NCBI RefSeq assembly: GCF_001807485.1
Contig: NZ_KV789165.1
Location: 89,575 to 153,574, forward strand
DNA from: Corynebacterium sp. HMSC08A12
GTDB taxonomy: Bacteria; Actinomycetota; Actinomycetes; Mycobacteriales; Mycobacteriaceae
Reading direction: 5' to 3'
Length of the DNA: 64,000 nucleotides
Position numbers and translations under genes: made by a program. The notes under the pieces are model-generated. The model was not told the origin of the DNA. It was given only the letters and a program-made list of their open reading frames with translations, and ran no database searches. Shown piece after piece: positions 47,081 through 56,093 of this stretch; position 1 is the stretch's first letter, and each line of letters begins with the position of its first letter.

Positions 47081-48136
47081 ATGTCTATTAAGTCAACTCG
47101 AAATGCCATGCTTGGCACTGTGATGTCCTTCGCCCTGGGCACTGCTGCACTTTCCGTACCCGTTGCATCGGCACAGGAGGGCGCATCTCAGGCTAAACCT
47201 GAATGCAAAACTGTTATCACTGGCGGTACCTTCAACTGGGGATTGAAGGAGAGCTTCCGCAGCTACATCCTGGGGAGAATCGCTCAGGGAAGCTGGGAAA
47301 CGAAGGGTGAGGTTAAGGAATCTGATCCTGCCAACAAGAAATCCAAGGACTTCCAATTCCAATTCCAGGTAGACCCAAGTGTATCTAGCATTGAGGTCGA
47401 TTCCGAGGGCAACGTAACCAAGGCAGAGATCGGCACCAAGCCGTCCGATGTCGTTTTTGAAGGCCATCATGGTGCTTTGTACTCGAACTTCAAGTCCCCT
47501 TACATCACGGCCGAGGGGGCTAGTATTCAGGGCGGCGCTAGCTATGAGGGATACTACGTGCCTGGCAAGCACATGACTGAGTATACGCCTGAGGACCGTA
47601 TCGAAGAGAACAAGGTTTCCGGCAGGGACGTGTTCTCGAAGGGGCACGGAAACTGGAAGGTTGACGGGGACACTGTCACGCTTGATGCAAGCAGCATGAC
47701 CTACGTTCCTAAGCCAGAAACGGATGGGGACAAGAACATTGTGGAGGGTGTAGACGTCCTATTCATGGGCATTTACTCGGCGGACTACAAGCCAGAGCTG
47801 GATGACATCAATGTTTCTCTGACCACCGAGAAGAAATGTGCAACGCCAGGGGAGCCGAATGATGAAGGTGGTTCCGGCCCGGACAACCCGGATAACCCGG
47901 ATAACCCGGATAACCCGGATAACCCGAGCAACCCGGATAACCCGAGCAACCCGGATGACCAGGGGCAAGGCCAAGGTTCGCTGGGCAAGTTCGGAAAGGT
48001 GTGGAACTACATTCTTGGCACGGTCGGAATCCTAGGCATGCTGGCGATCATTGGCCACGCGATCAACGTGTCTGGCGCTCTCGATGGCATTCACAAGAAG
48101 ATTGATGAATTCCTACGCCACCACAACTTGCGCTAA
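47081..48136 (+). CDS. htaB: HtaB-type single HtaA-domain heme-binding protein
   Basis: 351 residues: signal peptide to about residue 28 (ASAQEG), one HtaA domain with [15 protein letters not shown] and FEGHHGAL (Tyr/His heme pair), then a spacer of eight Asp/Ser-Asn-Pro repeats, and a C-terminal transmembrane helix with basic tail. It should be displayed on the cell surface, passing heme to HmuT. Follows hmuV by 5 bp. Confidence 0.92.
   Translation: MSIKSTRNAMLGTVMSFALGTAALSVPVASAQEGASQAKPECKTVITGGTFNWGLKESFRSYILGRIAQGSWETKGEVKESDPANKKSKDFQFQFQVDPSVSSIEVDSEGNVTKAEIGTKPSDVVFEGHHGALYSNFKSPYITAEGASIQGGASYEGYYVPGKHMTEYTPEDRIEENKVSGRDVFSKGHGNWKVDGDTVTLDASSMTYVPKPETDGDKNIVEGVDVLFMGIYSADYKPELDDINVSLTTEKKCATPGEPNDEGGSGPDNPDNPDNPDNPDNPSNPDNPSNPDDQGQGQGSLGKFGKVWNYILGTVGILGMLAIIGHAINVSGALDGIHKKIDEFLRHHNLR
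47882..47953 (+). repeat. 9-bp tandem repeat encoding (D/S)NP in htaB
   Basis: Eight 9-bp units of the form GAT/GAC/AGC-AAC-CCG are in frame. Such arrays vary in copy number between strains and would change the length of the wall-spanning spacer. Confidence 0.85.
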
Positions 48137-48137
48137 T

Positions 48138-48158
48138 AACGAGTTCCCTTTTCTCGTT
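48138..48158 (+). terminator. small hairpin between htaB and hmuO
   Basis: AACGAG (48138-48143) pairs with CTCGTT (48153-48158) across a T-rich loop. It may attenuate or process the transcript rather than end it, as hmuO follows at 55 bp. Confidence 0.35.
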
Positions 48159-48216
48159 CAGCGACAAATTCCAGATTCCACGCGGATCTTGAAACTCTTT
48201 CGAAAGGAATAACGTG

Positions 48217-48891
48217 ATGGCTTCGACCTCCACACTTTCAAACACAAGCTTTAACACAGCCGAGCCGATCTCTCAGGCACTGCGCAATGCCACTGCGGAG
48301 GCGCACGGGCGCGCAGAAGGATCCGAGTTCATGAGCACCCTTTTCAAAGGCGAGCTTGACGCTCAAGCGGTGTATGCGCTTTCGGGACAACTCTGGTTTG
48401 TCTACAGCGCTCTAGAGAACGCTGTAGAAAGAGTCTCCGGCACTCCCATCGGGTCGGTTATTGCCGATCCGCGCCTGCAACGTTGCGCTGCGTTGGAACA
48501 CGATCTGACGTATTGCCTCGGCTCCGATTGGCGCGAACAACTTGAACTACTGCCCGCCACCCGGCGGTATGTAGATCGCCTCGACTCTTTCGGAGAACAA
48601 GACGTTGTACGAGTGATCGCTCATCACTATGTCCGCTACCTCGGGGATATTTCCGGCGGTCAGGTCATCGCTGTACGTGTAGCAGACCTCTACAATGTCG
48701 CTCCTGAGGCATTGAAGTTCTATGACTTCTCCGCTATTGGCAAGATCCCTCCGTACCGAACCAGCTACCGTCAGCGCCTCGATAGCCTGCCACTCACAGC
48801 ACAGCAGCGTTCCGAATTGATTGAGGAAGCCATCGATGCTTTTGGTATGAATTTTTCCCTGTTCACAGATCTTTACGGAGTCTGCGCGTGA
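48217..48891 (+). CDS. hmuO: heme oxygenase HmuO
   Basis: 224 residues. Opens heme to biliverdin, carbon monoxide and iron. The proximal His is in LRNATAEAHGRAEG (His30) and the distal helix has YLGDISGGQVIA, both characteristic of corynebacterial HmuO; QRSELIEEAIDAFGMN follows. I choose ATG 48217; a GTG three bases earlier would add one residue, and AAAGGA serves either. It lies inside the heme uptake locus, linking import to iron release, and overlaps the next gene by 4 bp. Confidence 0.94.
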   Translation: MASTSTLSNTSFNTAEPISQALRNATAEAHGRAEGSEFMSTLFKGELDAQAVYALSGQLWFVYSALENAVERVSGTPIGSVIADPRLQRCAALEHDLTYCLGSDWREQLELLPATRRYVDRLDSFGEQDVVRVIAHHYVRYLGDISGGQVIAVRVADLYNVAPEALKFYDFSAIGKIPPYRTSYRQRLDSLPLTAQQRSELIEEAIDAFGMNFSLFTDLYGVCA

Positions 48892-49760
48892 ATACACCAT
48901 TCTTGTCCAAGTCCAATTCCCGCCACTTCGTTGCCAGCGCCCTGGTCAGTTCCGTCGCGTTAAGCGGCATGGCGGTTCCTGTAGCACAGGCAGAGGAAGT
49001 GTCCGCCCCAGTGTTAGGAGCCGGTGCTTTTGCCTGGCCGATCAAAACCTCTTTCCTTAAGCATGTGCAGGGGCCGATCGCCAGGGGAACCGTCATCGGC
49101 GATGGAGGCGCGGAGTTTAAGGGAAACCAGTTTGTGTTCCCAGTAAATACCCAAGAAACAAAGCTGGACCCGCAGGGGAATGGCACGATTGCCCTGGACG
49201 GCAGCGCACATGTGACCGCATACAAAGGTCTTGGTAAGAACGGCGGGCCAGCTTTGGATGTCTCTTACTTCGACTTGAAGTTGAATGTCACAGGTCAGGC
49301 GGTATCGCTTATTGGGGACTACTCCCTTTCCGGTAACACGGCGAACGATCCTACACAGCTAGACAAGCGCGGCGACGATGAAGTAATCGTGACCTTCACC
49401 CTGGAAGCCCCGATTGATCCGGGTAAGGATCTCGTTGCCCAGAACCGTCCCACAACGGCCGGTATCGGATTGCAGAGATCTCTACTCCGCTACAACGAGG
49501 GCGAGCAGCTGGAGGGCGCGGACGTTGACCTGCTGCTGGACTATGACGATGGCAAGCAGATAGAAGATGTAACCCCGCAGGAACTGCAGGGAAGTGCAAG
49601 CGGATTCTCCGGTTCTTCTAGCGGCAGTTCCAAAAACTCGTCCCTTGGCATCGCGGCCGGTGTGATCGCCGCCATTGTGGCAGTGATTGGGGTAGGGGCA
49701 CTGGCCTTCGGGCCCGTGGATTGGCGAGGAGTTTTGAAGAACTTCGGCATCACTGCCTAG
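48888..49760 (+). CDS. third HtaA-domain protein (HtaC-like) with altered heme pocket
   Basis: 290 residues: signal peptide ending near Ala35 (AQAEE), one HtaA domain from FAWPIKTSFLKHVQGPIARG, a Gly/Ser linker and a C-terminal transmembrane helix followed by a short tail. In the positions where the other three HtaA domains of this locus have Tyr (SxxxY) and His (FxGH), this one has His59 and Tyr112. Ser55, next to the Tyr in heme-binding members, is kept. It may bind heme with a different ligand set or another molecule. Overlaps hmuO (GTGA). Confidence 0.85.
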   Translation: MNTPFLSKSNSRHFVASALVSSVALSGMAVPVAQAEEVSAPVLGAGAFAWPIKTSFLKHVQGPIARGTVIGDGGAEFKGNQFVFPVNTQETKLDPQGNGTIALDGSAHVTAYKGLGKNGGPALDVSYFDLKLNVTGQAVSLIGDYSLSGNTANDPTQLDKRGDDEVIVTFTLEAPIDPGKDLVAQNRPTTAGIGLQRSLLRYNEGEQLEGADVDLLLDYDDGKQIEDVTPQELQGSASGFSGSSSGSSKNSSLGIAAGVIAAIVAVIGVGALAFGPVDWRGVLKNFGITA

Positions 49761-49963
49761 AAGGAAAGCATCGTACCACCCCATCTGCGAAGAACTATTG
49801 CTCGTTTCAGCTGCTGCCGGCAAGATTGGTAATGGAAGCAACAAATTCACAGCAGGTGGGGTGCTTTGCTGTCCACGTTCTCGTGAGCCTGGTTCCAGTT
49901 TTGCGTGCCGGGAAGTAACATACACAAACGCACGTAGTCGACCAGGTAAGAGGGGCAATCACA

Positions 49964-50920
49964 GTGGCGGGCAACACCCAGCGCAGCGGAGGCGTGCGCA
50001 AGAAGAACAAGAAGGGCGCAACCAAGGGCTCCGGTGGCCAGGGGCGCCGCAGCCTGCGGGGCAAAGGGGCCACGCCGAAGGCGGAGGATCGCGTCTACCA
50101 CGCCGCTTACAAGCGCAAGCAGGCCGCCAAGCGCCGGGCATCTGGTGCGCACGACCGCTTCGCAAAGGACGAGAACCAGGTGGAGCTGGTGGTCGGCCGC
50201 AACCCGGTGATCGAGTGCCTGCACGCCAAGGTCCCCGCCACCGCGCTGTACGTCGCGGAGGGCACCAAGAACGACGAGCGCCTGGCCGAGGCCGTCCACA
50301 CCTGCGCCGACCGAGGCATTTCTGTGCTGGAGGTTTCCCGCGCAGAGCTGGATCGCATGACCGGCAACGGTATGCACCAGGGGATTGGCCTGCAGATCCC
50401 GCCCTACCAGTACACGCAGGTAGAAGACCTGATTCAGCAGGCTGCCTCTGCACCCCAGCCCGGTCTGGTCATCGCGCTGGATAACATCACCGACCCGCGC
50501 AACCTCGGTGCGGTTATCCGCTCCGTAGCGGCATTCGGCGGCCACGGCGTGATCATCCCGGAGCGCCGCAGCGCCTCAGTTACCGCCGTTGCTTGGCGCA
50601 CCTCCGCTGGCACGGCCGCGCGCCTGCCCGTGGCAAAGGCCACCAACATGGTGCGTTCCCTGAAGCAGCTCCAGCAGGCCGGCTACCAGGTCGTGGGCCT
50701 GGACGCCGGCGGCGACCACACCCTCGATACCTACGACGGCACTACCCCGACCGTCATCGTCGTCGGCTCGGAGGGCAAGGGGCTGTCCCGCCTGGTTTCG
50801 GAGACCTGCGACACGATCATGTCGATCCCCATGGCCAAGTGGGTGGAATCCCTCAATGCGTCGGTCGCTGCGGGCGTGGTGCTCAGCGAGTTCGCCCGCC
50901 AGCGTCGCGCTGCTAAGTGA
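49964..50920 (+). CDS. rlmB: 23S rRNA (guanosine-2'-O)-methyltransferase RlmB-like (SpoU)
   Basis: 318 residues. Lys/Arg-rich N-terminal stretch, substrate-binding domain ([15 protein letters not shown]), then the SPOUT catalytic domain: [22 protein letters not shown] (motif 1), [14 protein letters not shown] (motif 2) and [19 protein letters not shown] (motif 3, knotted SAM site). GTG 49964 follows AAGAGGGG. It is the partner of cysS in related genomes, so the intervening heme locus is an insertion or rearrangement. Confidence 0.94.
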   Translation: MAGNTQRSGGVRKKNKKGATKGSGGQGRRSLRGKGATPKAEDRVYHAAYKRKQAAKRRASGAHDRFAKDENQVELVVGRNPVIECLHAKVPATALYVAEGTKNDERLAEAVHTCADRGISVLEVSRAELDRMTGNGMHQGIGLQIPPYQYTQVEDLIQQAASAPQPGLVIALDNITDPRNLGAVIRSVAAFGGHGVIIPERRSASVTAVAWRTSAGTAARLPVAKATNMVRSLKQLQQAGYQVVGLDAGGDHTLDTYDGTTPTVIVVGSEGKGLSRLVSETCDTIMSIPMAKWVESLNASVAAGVVLSEFARQRRAAK

Positions 50921-50970
50921 CGCCCCCTCGTCTTCGCCTCTGCGGATTCCTCAGCAGGGGCTTCTAGTTT

Positions 50971-51537
50971 CTAAGGCTTAAGTCCTCGAATGTACGTCTC
51001 CACGAGCCAGGGCTGGTAATCGGGTACGAACTGTTGAGCTGTGTCTGGCAGCGGGCGGGTGATTGCCGCCAGGCCGAGGTGGAAATGTAATGCGTCCACG
51101 TCCTCTCTGAGGAGGTTCCAGCGGCGTGCACGGTGAAGCACCCTTTCTAACTGTTCCATCAGTTCGTTCATTCGAGGGACGAGGTCTGCCTCAAAGTCCA
51201 AGTTTTCCACAATGGTCGGCACTACCTGCGTGGCGATGGCTCCCAGCTGGAGCTCTGCGACGCTATGGACGAAACTGCTCCACGCTTCGGTGGCTTGTTG
51301 AGCGTTCTCCCATCCCGCCGTGTGGCGGTCGATGATGTCGATGAGGCGCTCGCGCCCGTAGTCGAAAAGCCCCGTCAGCAAGTCCTGCTTGGTGGGGAAG
51401 TGGCGGTAGAGGGTGCCGATGCCCACGCCCGCTTCGCTGGCGATGGTGCGCATGGAGACGTCGATTCCGATGGTGGAAAACAGTTTCCAAGCTGCAGTGA
51501 GTATTGCCTGCCTGTTCTCGTGTGCATCCGCGCGCAT
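50971..51537 (-). CDS. TetR family transcriptional regulator
   Basis: 188 residues. N-terminal helix-turn-helix ILTAAWKLFSTIGIDVSMRTIASEAGVGIGTLYRHFPTKQDLL-type pattern begins at residue 12; the remainder is the ligand-binding helical domain with a conserved-looking C-terminus. It is divergent from the membrane protein at 51659, and overlapping palindromes lie in the 120-bp intergenic region, so it very probably represses that gene and itself. Confidence 0.92.
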   Translation of the reverse strand: MRADAHENRQAILTAAWKLFSTIGIDVSMRTIASEAGVGIGTLYRHFPTKQDLLTGLFDYGRERLIDIIDRHTAGWENAQQATEAWSSFVHSVAELQLGAIATQVVPTIVENLDFEADLVPRMNELMEQLERVLHRARRWNLLREDVDALHFHLGLAAITRPLPDTAQQFVPDYQPWLVETYIRGLKP

Positions 51538-51569
51538 TACAAACCTTCCGAAAACTTTTGCTCTAGCAC

Positions 51570-51599
51570 TTGCATTCTATCTAAGCGGAGCGTTATGAT
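51570..51599 (+). promoter_or_regulatory. promoter of the TetR-controlled membrane protein gene
   Basis: TTGCAT (51570-51575), 18 bases, TATGAT (51594-51599) form a good -35/-10 pair directly followed by the operator. Confidence 0.55.
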
Positions 51600-51600
51600 C

Positions 51601-51630
51601 CACTTTGTTCAAGCGGAACAAAGTGTTCCG
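51601..51630. promoter_or_regulatory. overlapping TetR-type operators
   Basis: CACTTTGTTC (51601-51610) and GAACAAAGTG (51616-51625) form a perfect 10-bp inverted repeat. CGGAACA-AAG-TGTTCCG (51614-51630) forms a second perfect palindrome sharing its right arm. Location just downstream of the -10 suits repression. Confidence 0.75.
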
Positions 51631-51658
51631 ATTAATGGAAAGTAGAAAGGGGAAACCC

Positions 51659-52669
51659 ATGTCCAACGCTGTAGATACGCAGAAGAATCCACCAACTCAA
51701 ACGCCCCCGACCCCCGAGCGCAGTGGTATCGGTCGTCTCACCGCCATCGTCGTCGCGCTCACGGGAATCATCACCCTCATGCTGTTGGTGTTCCTTACTC
51801 CCAGCATGCACTCCGGCCCGAAGGATCTCCCCCTCGCGGTCTCTGGCCCGGCGCCTGCTGTTCAGAAAATTGAGGGGATGCTCGAGCAGAAGCAACCCGG
51901 TGCCTTCGACGTCACCACCTACGACAATCCAGACGAGGTAAAAACGAAGGTCCTGGAACGCGAAGCGATCGGCGGCATCTCCCTCGGTAAAGATGGTGCA
52001 GTCGTCACCATTGCCAGCGGAGCCGGCTCTACCTTCAAACAGACCATGACCGGTCTCGCAGATGGCATGAAGCAGCAAGGCCAGAAGGTCACCGTGGAGG
52101 ATGTCGCCCCGCTGCCCGCTGGTGATCCCACTGGCATGGGTCTAAACACCCTTGCTCTGCCGCTGGCTTTTGGAGGCATGGCCTCGGCCGCGCTGCTGAC
52201 CTTCGGACTCAAGGGGCGCCGTTGGGGCCGGGTGGTCGGCGCAGCCGTGGTCTCCATTCTGGCCGGTCTGGTGCTCGGTGCGATCATGCAGTTCGGGTAT
52301 GACCTGTTCGACGGAAACTATATTGAGCTGGCGGGAATCCTCGCGCTGGGTATCGCCGGTACCTCGATGTTCGTCCTCGGCATGGAATCCCTGCTCGGCG
52401 GCGCAGGTCTGGGCATCGGCGCGATCATCACGTTGTTTGTTTCCAACCCGCTGTCCGGCATCGCGACGGGTTGGCAGTGGCTGCCTAGCCCCTGGGGTTG
52501 GTTCGGCCAGTACCTACCTATCGGCGCAGCTGGCACTGCGGTGCGGTCCGTCGGCTATTTCGATGGCCACGGCATTACCCATGCGGTGGTTGTTCTGTGC
52601 TGTTGGGTTGCGCTCGGTGTGGGCATGGTCGCCCTGGCTTCGTGGCGGAAGCGTCGCGCTGCTAAGTGA
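51659..52669 (+). CDS. YhgE/Pip- or DUF3533-like membrane protein, putative export component
   Basis: 336 residues from ATG 51659 with a GAAAGG ribosome-binding site (frame opens at 51605). One N-terminal transmembrane helix (about 27-48), an extracytoplasmic domain (50-160) with LPLAVSGPAP and GISLGKDGAVVTIASGAG, then five C-terminal helices. This arrangement is that of ABC-2-type YhgE/Pip and DUF3533 proteins. Under TetR control, it probably contributes to envelope stress response or drug export; substrate unknown. Confidence 0.82.
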   Translation: MSNAVDTQKNPPTQTPPTPERSGIGRLTAIVVALTGIITLMLLVFLTPSMHSGPKDLPLAVSGPAPAVQKIEGMLEQKQPGAFDVTTYDNPDEVKTKVLEREAIGGISLGKDGAVVTIASGAGSTFKQTMTGLADGMKQQGQKVTVEDVAPLPAGDPTGMGLNTLALPLAFGGMASAALLTFGLKGRRWGRVVGAAVVSILAGLVLGAIMQFGYDLFDGNYIELAGILALGIAGTSMFVLGMESLLGGAGLGIGAIITLFVSNPLSGIATGWQWLPSPWGWFGQYLPIGAAGTAVRSVGYFDGHGITHAVVVLCCWVALGVGMVALASWRKRRAAK

Positions 52670-52720
52670 CGCCCGTTCGTCTCAGCCGTAGCCGGCTCCA
52701 GCGCTAGCCAATAATTCGCG

Positions 52721-54370
52721 CTAGCCGAACATTTCCTCCTGCTTATCCCACTGAACCTGTGCCCACGCCTCCCGCAGCTCGGGCTGTGGGTCGTAGATGG
52801 TTTCCTCGCCGGTGGGGAAGTGGGCGTCAAAAACCTGCGTGGCGAAGCCCAACGAATAGGGATCGAAACCTGGGTCGTGAGAGTGCACGAACTGCCTCCA
52901 CCGCGACTGCATGGCGACGGAGGTGGCGCGCATCTCGCCGCGACCGCCAAGTAGTACTGCAATGCGCCCCTTGTCCTGATCGTAGCGCTGGAAGAGGATC
53001 GGCAGATCTAGGGCGTGTACCGCGCCCATGCCCGTAGCGCGCAGGAACGGGGTGGTCGTGTCCAGGCGGTAAACCCATGCCCGGTCACTCGGGTGGTTCT
53101 GCGCCAGGTACCAGGAGGGGCCGGTGAACAGCGCGTCGCCGAAGAAACGCCCTTTGAGCTTGCGGGACTTCGGTCCGCCGTAGTGCCGTTCCAGAATGTC
53201 GGTGGCGTGTGCGGCGGAGCCGGAAATCGCGTGGGCGAACGTGCGCGTGCGCGTGTACTGCATGGAGCTACGCTTCGGCTCCAGGTGCATCATGTCGTAC
53301 TCGTTGCGGTTCGTACCGATCAGCAGGGGCACGTCCATCATCGCGCCGGGGGAAAGCGGGTGCTCCGGCAGCAGATCGCCGTCGATCACAGGAGCGAAAG
53401 GGCCGGCCTTGGAGATCGGGTTGTCTGCGTGGAAGCGCACGATCTCGTCCGAGAGGCGGCCCAGGATTGCGTGCTCGGCAGTCAGAAGGTCTGCGGTGGC
53501 GGCTGCAAGCTCCTCGTCGCTGAGCTCTGGTGGGGCCTGGCGAACCGGGGTGCGCTGGTCCAAGGGCAAGGATTCCTCCGCGCGCATGCGGTACAGCCAG
53601 CGGGCGGCGAAGTCCGTCCAATACTTCGCATTCGCGCGGGTATGGACGATCATCGGGGCGGGGGATTGCGCGATGGCCGCGCTGAAAAGTCCCTTCGCGG
53701 AGGGGGTGGCCATCAGTGCGGTGACCATGGAGCCACCACTGGATTCGCCCATGATGGTCACGCGGTCCGGGTCGCCGCCGAAAACGCGGGCGTTATCGTG
53801 GATCCAGCGCAGAGCCGTCAGCAGGTCGGAGTGGCCCGCGTTGGTATCCATGTCGTCGGGAGTGTGCGTACCCTCGCCCAGGGCTAACTGGCCGAAGATA
53901 CCCACGCGGTAGTTCACGGCCACATACACGCAGTCGATGGCCTGGGTGAAGTACTCGCCGGACAGCAGGGGCTTGTTCGCCGAGCCATGGATGTTCGATC
54001 CGCCGTGGAAATAGACCACCACCGGGCGGCAAGCTTCCGGGTCGATAGCGGGCGTGGGGGAGTGCGCGGGACGGGGAACGACCACGTTCAGCCAGAGGCA
54101 ATCTTCCGTGCCCTCCCAGTTGCCGGCGGACTTGCGCGCCGGGCGGTACTGGGAACATGCGTCGCCGGAGGTCGCGGCGTTAAAAACGCCCTCCCACGGT
54201 GCGATGGGCTCGGCCCGGCGGAAGCGACGGTCGCCGATGGGTTTCTCGGCGTAGGGGATTCCACGGAAGGCGGTCACGCCGGTTTCCGCGTGGCCTTTAA
54301 CTAGCCCGGTGGTGGTGCGGACGATCCAAGGGTTGGTGGGTTGTGAGTTCGCAGTCGTCTCGGTAATCAC
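52721..54370 (-). CDS. type B carboxylesterase/lipase
   Basis: 549 residues, alpha/beta-hydrolase. Nucleophile elbow TIMGESSGGSMVTALM, N-terminal GIPYAEKPIGDRRFR, DCLWLNVVVP and the oxyanion-hole VVYFHGGSNIHGSA are the classic type B pattern; the catalytic His lies in MGAVHALDLP. No signal peptide is visible, so it is cytosolic. Substrates may be short aliphatic or aromatic esters. The gene is isolated, with few clues from neighbours. Confidence 0.92.
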   Translation of the reverse strand: MITETTANSQPTNPWIVRTTTGLVKGHAETGVTAFRGIPYAEKPIGDRRFRRAEPIAPWEGVFNAATSGDACSQYRPARKSAGNWEGTEDCLWLNVVVPRPAHSPTPAIDPEACRPVVVYFHGGSNIHGSANKPLLSGEYFTQAIDCVYVAVNYRVGIFGQLALGEGTHTPDDMDTNAGHSDLLTALRWIHDNARVFGGDPDRVTIMGESSGGSMVTALMATPSAKGLFSAAIAQSPAPMIVHTRANAKYWTDFAARWLYRMRAEESLPLDQRTPVRQAPPELSDEELAAATADLLTAEHAILGRLSDEIVRFHADNPISKAGPFAPVIDGDLLPEHPLSPGAMMDVPLLIGTNRNEYDMMHLEPKRSSMQYTRTRTFAHAISGSAAHATDILERHYGGPKSRKLKGRFFGDALFTGPSWYLAQNHPSDRAWVYRLDTTTPFLRATGMGAVHALDLPILFQRYDQDKGRIAVLLGGRGEMRATSVAMQSRWRQFVHSHDPGFDPYSLGFATQVFDAHFPTGEETIYDPQPELREAWAQVQWDKQEEMFG

Positions 54371-54456
54371 AAGTGCTACCTTAACGAGCCGCGCTGCCCC
54401 TGGCCCTCTTCCGGGGGCAGTGCTTATTTTTTATGCGCTTTACGCACCCGGTTGTT

Positions 54457-55395
54457 CTAGGCGTGGTGCGCGTGACCTGCGGCCTCGTTGCTGGTTTGCT
54501 TCGAGATCGACTCGCCAGCAGCCGAATACTCCCGCGCTCGCACCGCATCCGCCTGCACATTCCGGGAACGCATCCACGCGATCCCGCGGCAGATCAGGTA
54601 GATCACAAAGCTCAAGGTAGTCACGAACACCGAAACCGGCAGCCCCGGCGCCAGCGATGCCACCAGCCCGCCGACCGCCGACACCACGGAGAAAACGCCC
54701 GACAGCACCACTGCCAATACCGGGTTGCTGGTCACCTTCACCGCTGCTGCGCCGGGCGTGATAAGCAGCGCGATCAACAGCAGGGCGCCGACGATCTGCA
54801 CGCCCTGGCTGGCCACCACACCGATCAGCGCGGCGAACACCAGCGCCAACGTGCGCACCTTCACACCCGAGGCTGCGGCCAGCACCGGATCCACCGTGGC
54901 GAACAGCAGCGGCCGCCACAGCAACGCCATCGTCACCACCACCAGCACGGCCAGTACAGCCAGGATGCCCAGCGACGCGGAGCTCACGCCCACAATTTGG
55001 CCCGTTAGCAGGCTAAACGCGGCGGAAGACCTGCCTGGGTAGAGGTAGATAAACAGCACGGATAGACCCATGCCGAAGCTCAAGATCACCGCCACGATGG
55101 CGTCCTGCTCCCTTTGCCCCAGCGCGGTCAGCGCCACGGCGGCCAGCACCGCGCCGATCAGCGCGCCCCAGCTCACGCTAAAGCCGAACAGCAGCGCGGC
55201 GGCGGCGCCCATCAGCGCCAGCTCGCCGGTGGAGTGCGCGGCGAAGCTCATCTTCCGCATCACGATCAGCGGGGCGATCGCGCCAGAGACGATGCCCAGC
55301 AGCAGGGCCGCCAGCAGTGCGTTCTGCACGAAGTCCACCGAAAGCAGCGCGAGGGTGTCCTCCCACCAGTCGCCGGTCTGAAATTGGCTACTCAT
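54457..55395 (-). CDS. znuB: zinc (or manganese) ABC transporter permease
   Basis: 312 residues, ABC-3 family with about eight to nine helices. NALLAALLLGIVSGAIAPLIVMRKMSF and the MSFAAHSTGELALMGAA motif are characteristic. It follows the ATPase with a 4-bp overlap. A long Ala/Glu tail is cytosolic. Metal assigned by the His-rich binding protein in the operon. Confidence 0.92.
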   Translation of the reverse strand: MSSQFQTGDWWEDTLALLSVDFVQNALLAALLLGIVSGAIAPLIVMRKMSFAAHSTGELALMGAAAALLFGFSVSWGALIGAVLAAVALTALGQREQDAIVAVILSFGMGLSVLFIYLYPGRSSAAFSLLTGQIVGVSSASLGILAVLAVLVVVTMALLWRPLLFATVDPVLAAASGVKVRTLALVFAALIGVVASQGVQIVGALLLIALLITPGAAAVKVTSNPVLAVVLSGVFSVVSAVGGLVASLAPGLPVSVFVTTLSFVIYLICRGIAWMRSRNVQADAVRAREYSAAGESISKQTSNEAAGHAHHA

Positions 55396-56093
55396 ACGAC
55401 CACCAGCTTTCCGTCTACGTTCACTACCTTCACGTCCGTTTGGTACAGGCGGGAGAGCGTCTCGCTGTTCATTACCTCGTCCACCGTGCCGATCGTGTGG
55501 CCGTGCGGGGCGAGGTATAGCACCCGGTCGGTCACGTTAAGAATCGGATTGATGCCGTGGGTGACGAACACGATTGCCGTGTCGTGCTCCCGCCGCCTGC
55601 GATCCAGCAGTTCCACGGTCTTCTTCTGCGCGCGCAGGTCCAGGGAAAGCAGCGGCTCGTCGCACAGCAGCAGCTCCGGATCCTGCGCCATCGCCTGCGC
55701 CTGCCGGATCAGCTGTTGCTGCCCGCCGGATAGCTCGCCGACCCGCCGATTGGCCAGGCCGGTCGCGCCTACTTCTTCCAGCGCCGCGTCGATCTGGGCT
55801 TTCTTCGGTCGCCTATTCTTTATGACGCCCGCTGCGAGCGCGAGGCCAACCAGATCTCTCGCGCGTAGCGGAATGGTCGGGTCGAACATCCTCTGCTGGG
55901 GGATGTATCCCAGCTTGTCCGTCACCTTGACGCTGCCGCGACTGAGTCTGCGGGTGCCGAGGGCGACGTTCAGCAGGGTGGATTTTCCCACTCCGTTGGG
56001 CCCCAAGATAGCCAAAAACTCCCCTGGCGCGACCTCGAGGTTGAGGTCGCGCCAGAGGGGTTCGACTGCCGCTTCGCGGAGAGCGAGAACCAT
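55392..56093 (-). CDS. znuC: zinc ABC transporter ATP-binding protein
   Basis: 233 residues. Walker A LGPNGVGKSTLL, Q-loop LGYIPQQRM, signature LSGGQQQLIRQAQAMA, Walker B LLLCDEPLLSLD and H-loop VTHG are complete. Overlaps the binding protein by one base (TAATG). Confidence 0.93.
   Translation of the reverse strand: MVLALREAAVEPLWRDLNLEVAPGEFLAILGPNGVGKSTLLNVALGTRRLSRGSVKVTDKLGYIPQQRMFDPTIPLRARDLVGLALAAGVIKNRRPKKAQIDAALEEVGATGLANRRVGELSGGQQQLIRQAQAMAQDPELLLCDEPLLSLDLRAQKKTVELLDRRRREHDTAIVFVTHGINPILNVTDRVLYLAPHGHTIGTVDEVMNSETLSRLYQTDVKVVNVDGKLVVV

Noticed and set aside
49798..50484. 228-codon frame overlapping rlmB
   Set aside because: It lies out of frame inside rlmB with Arg/Gly/Pro-biased composition typical of frame shadows.
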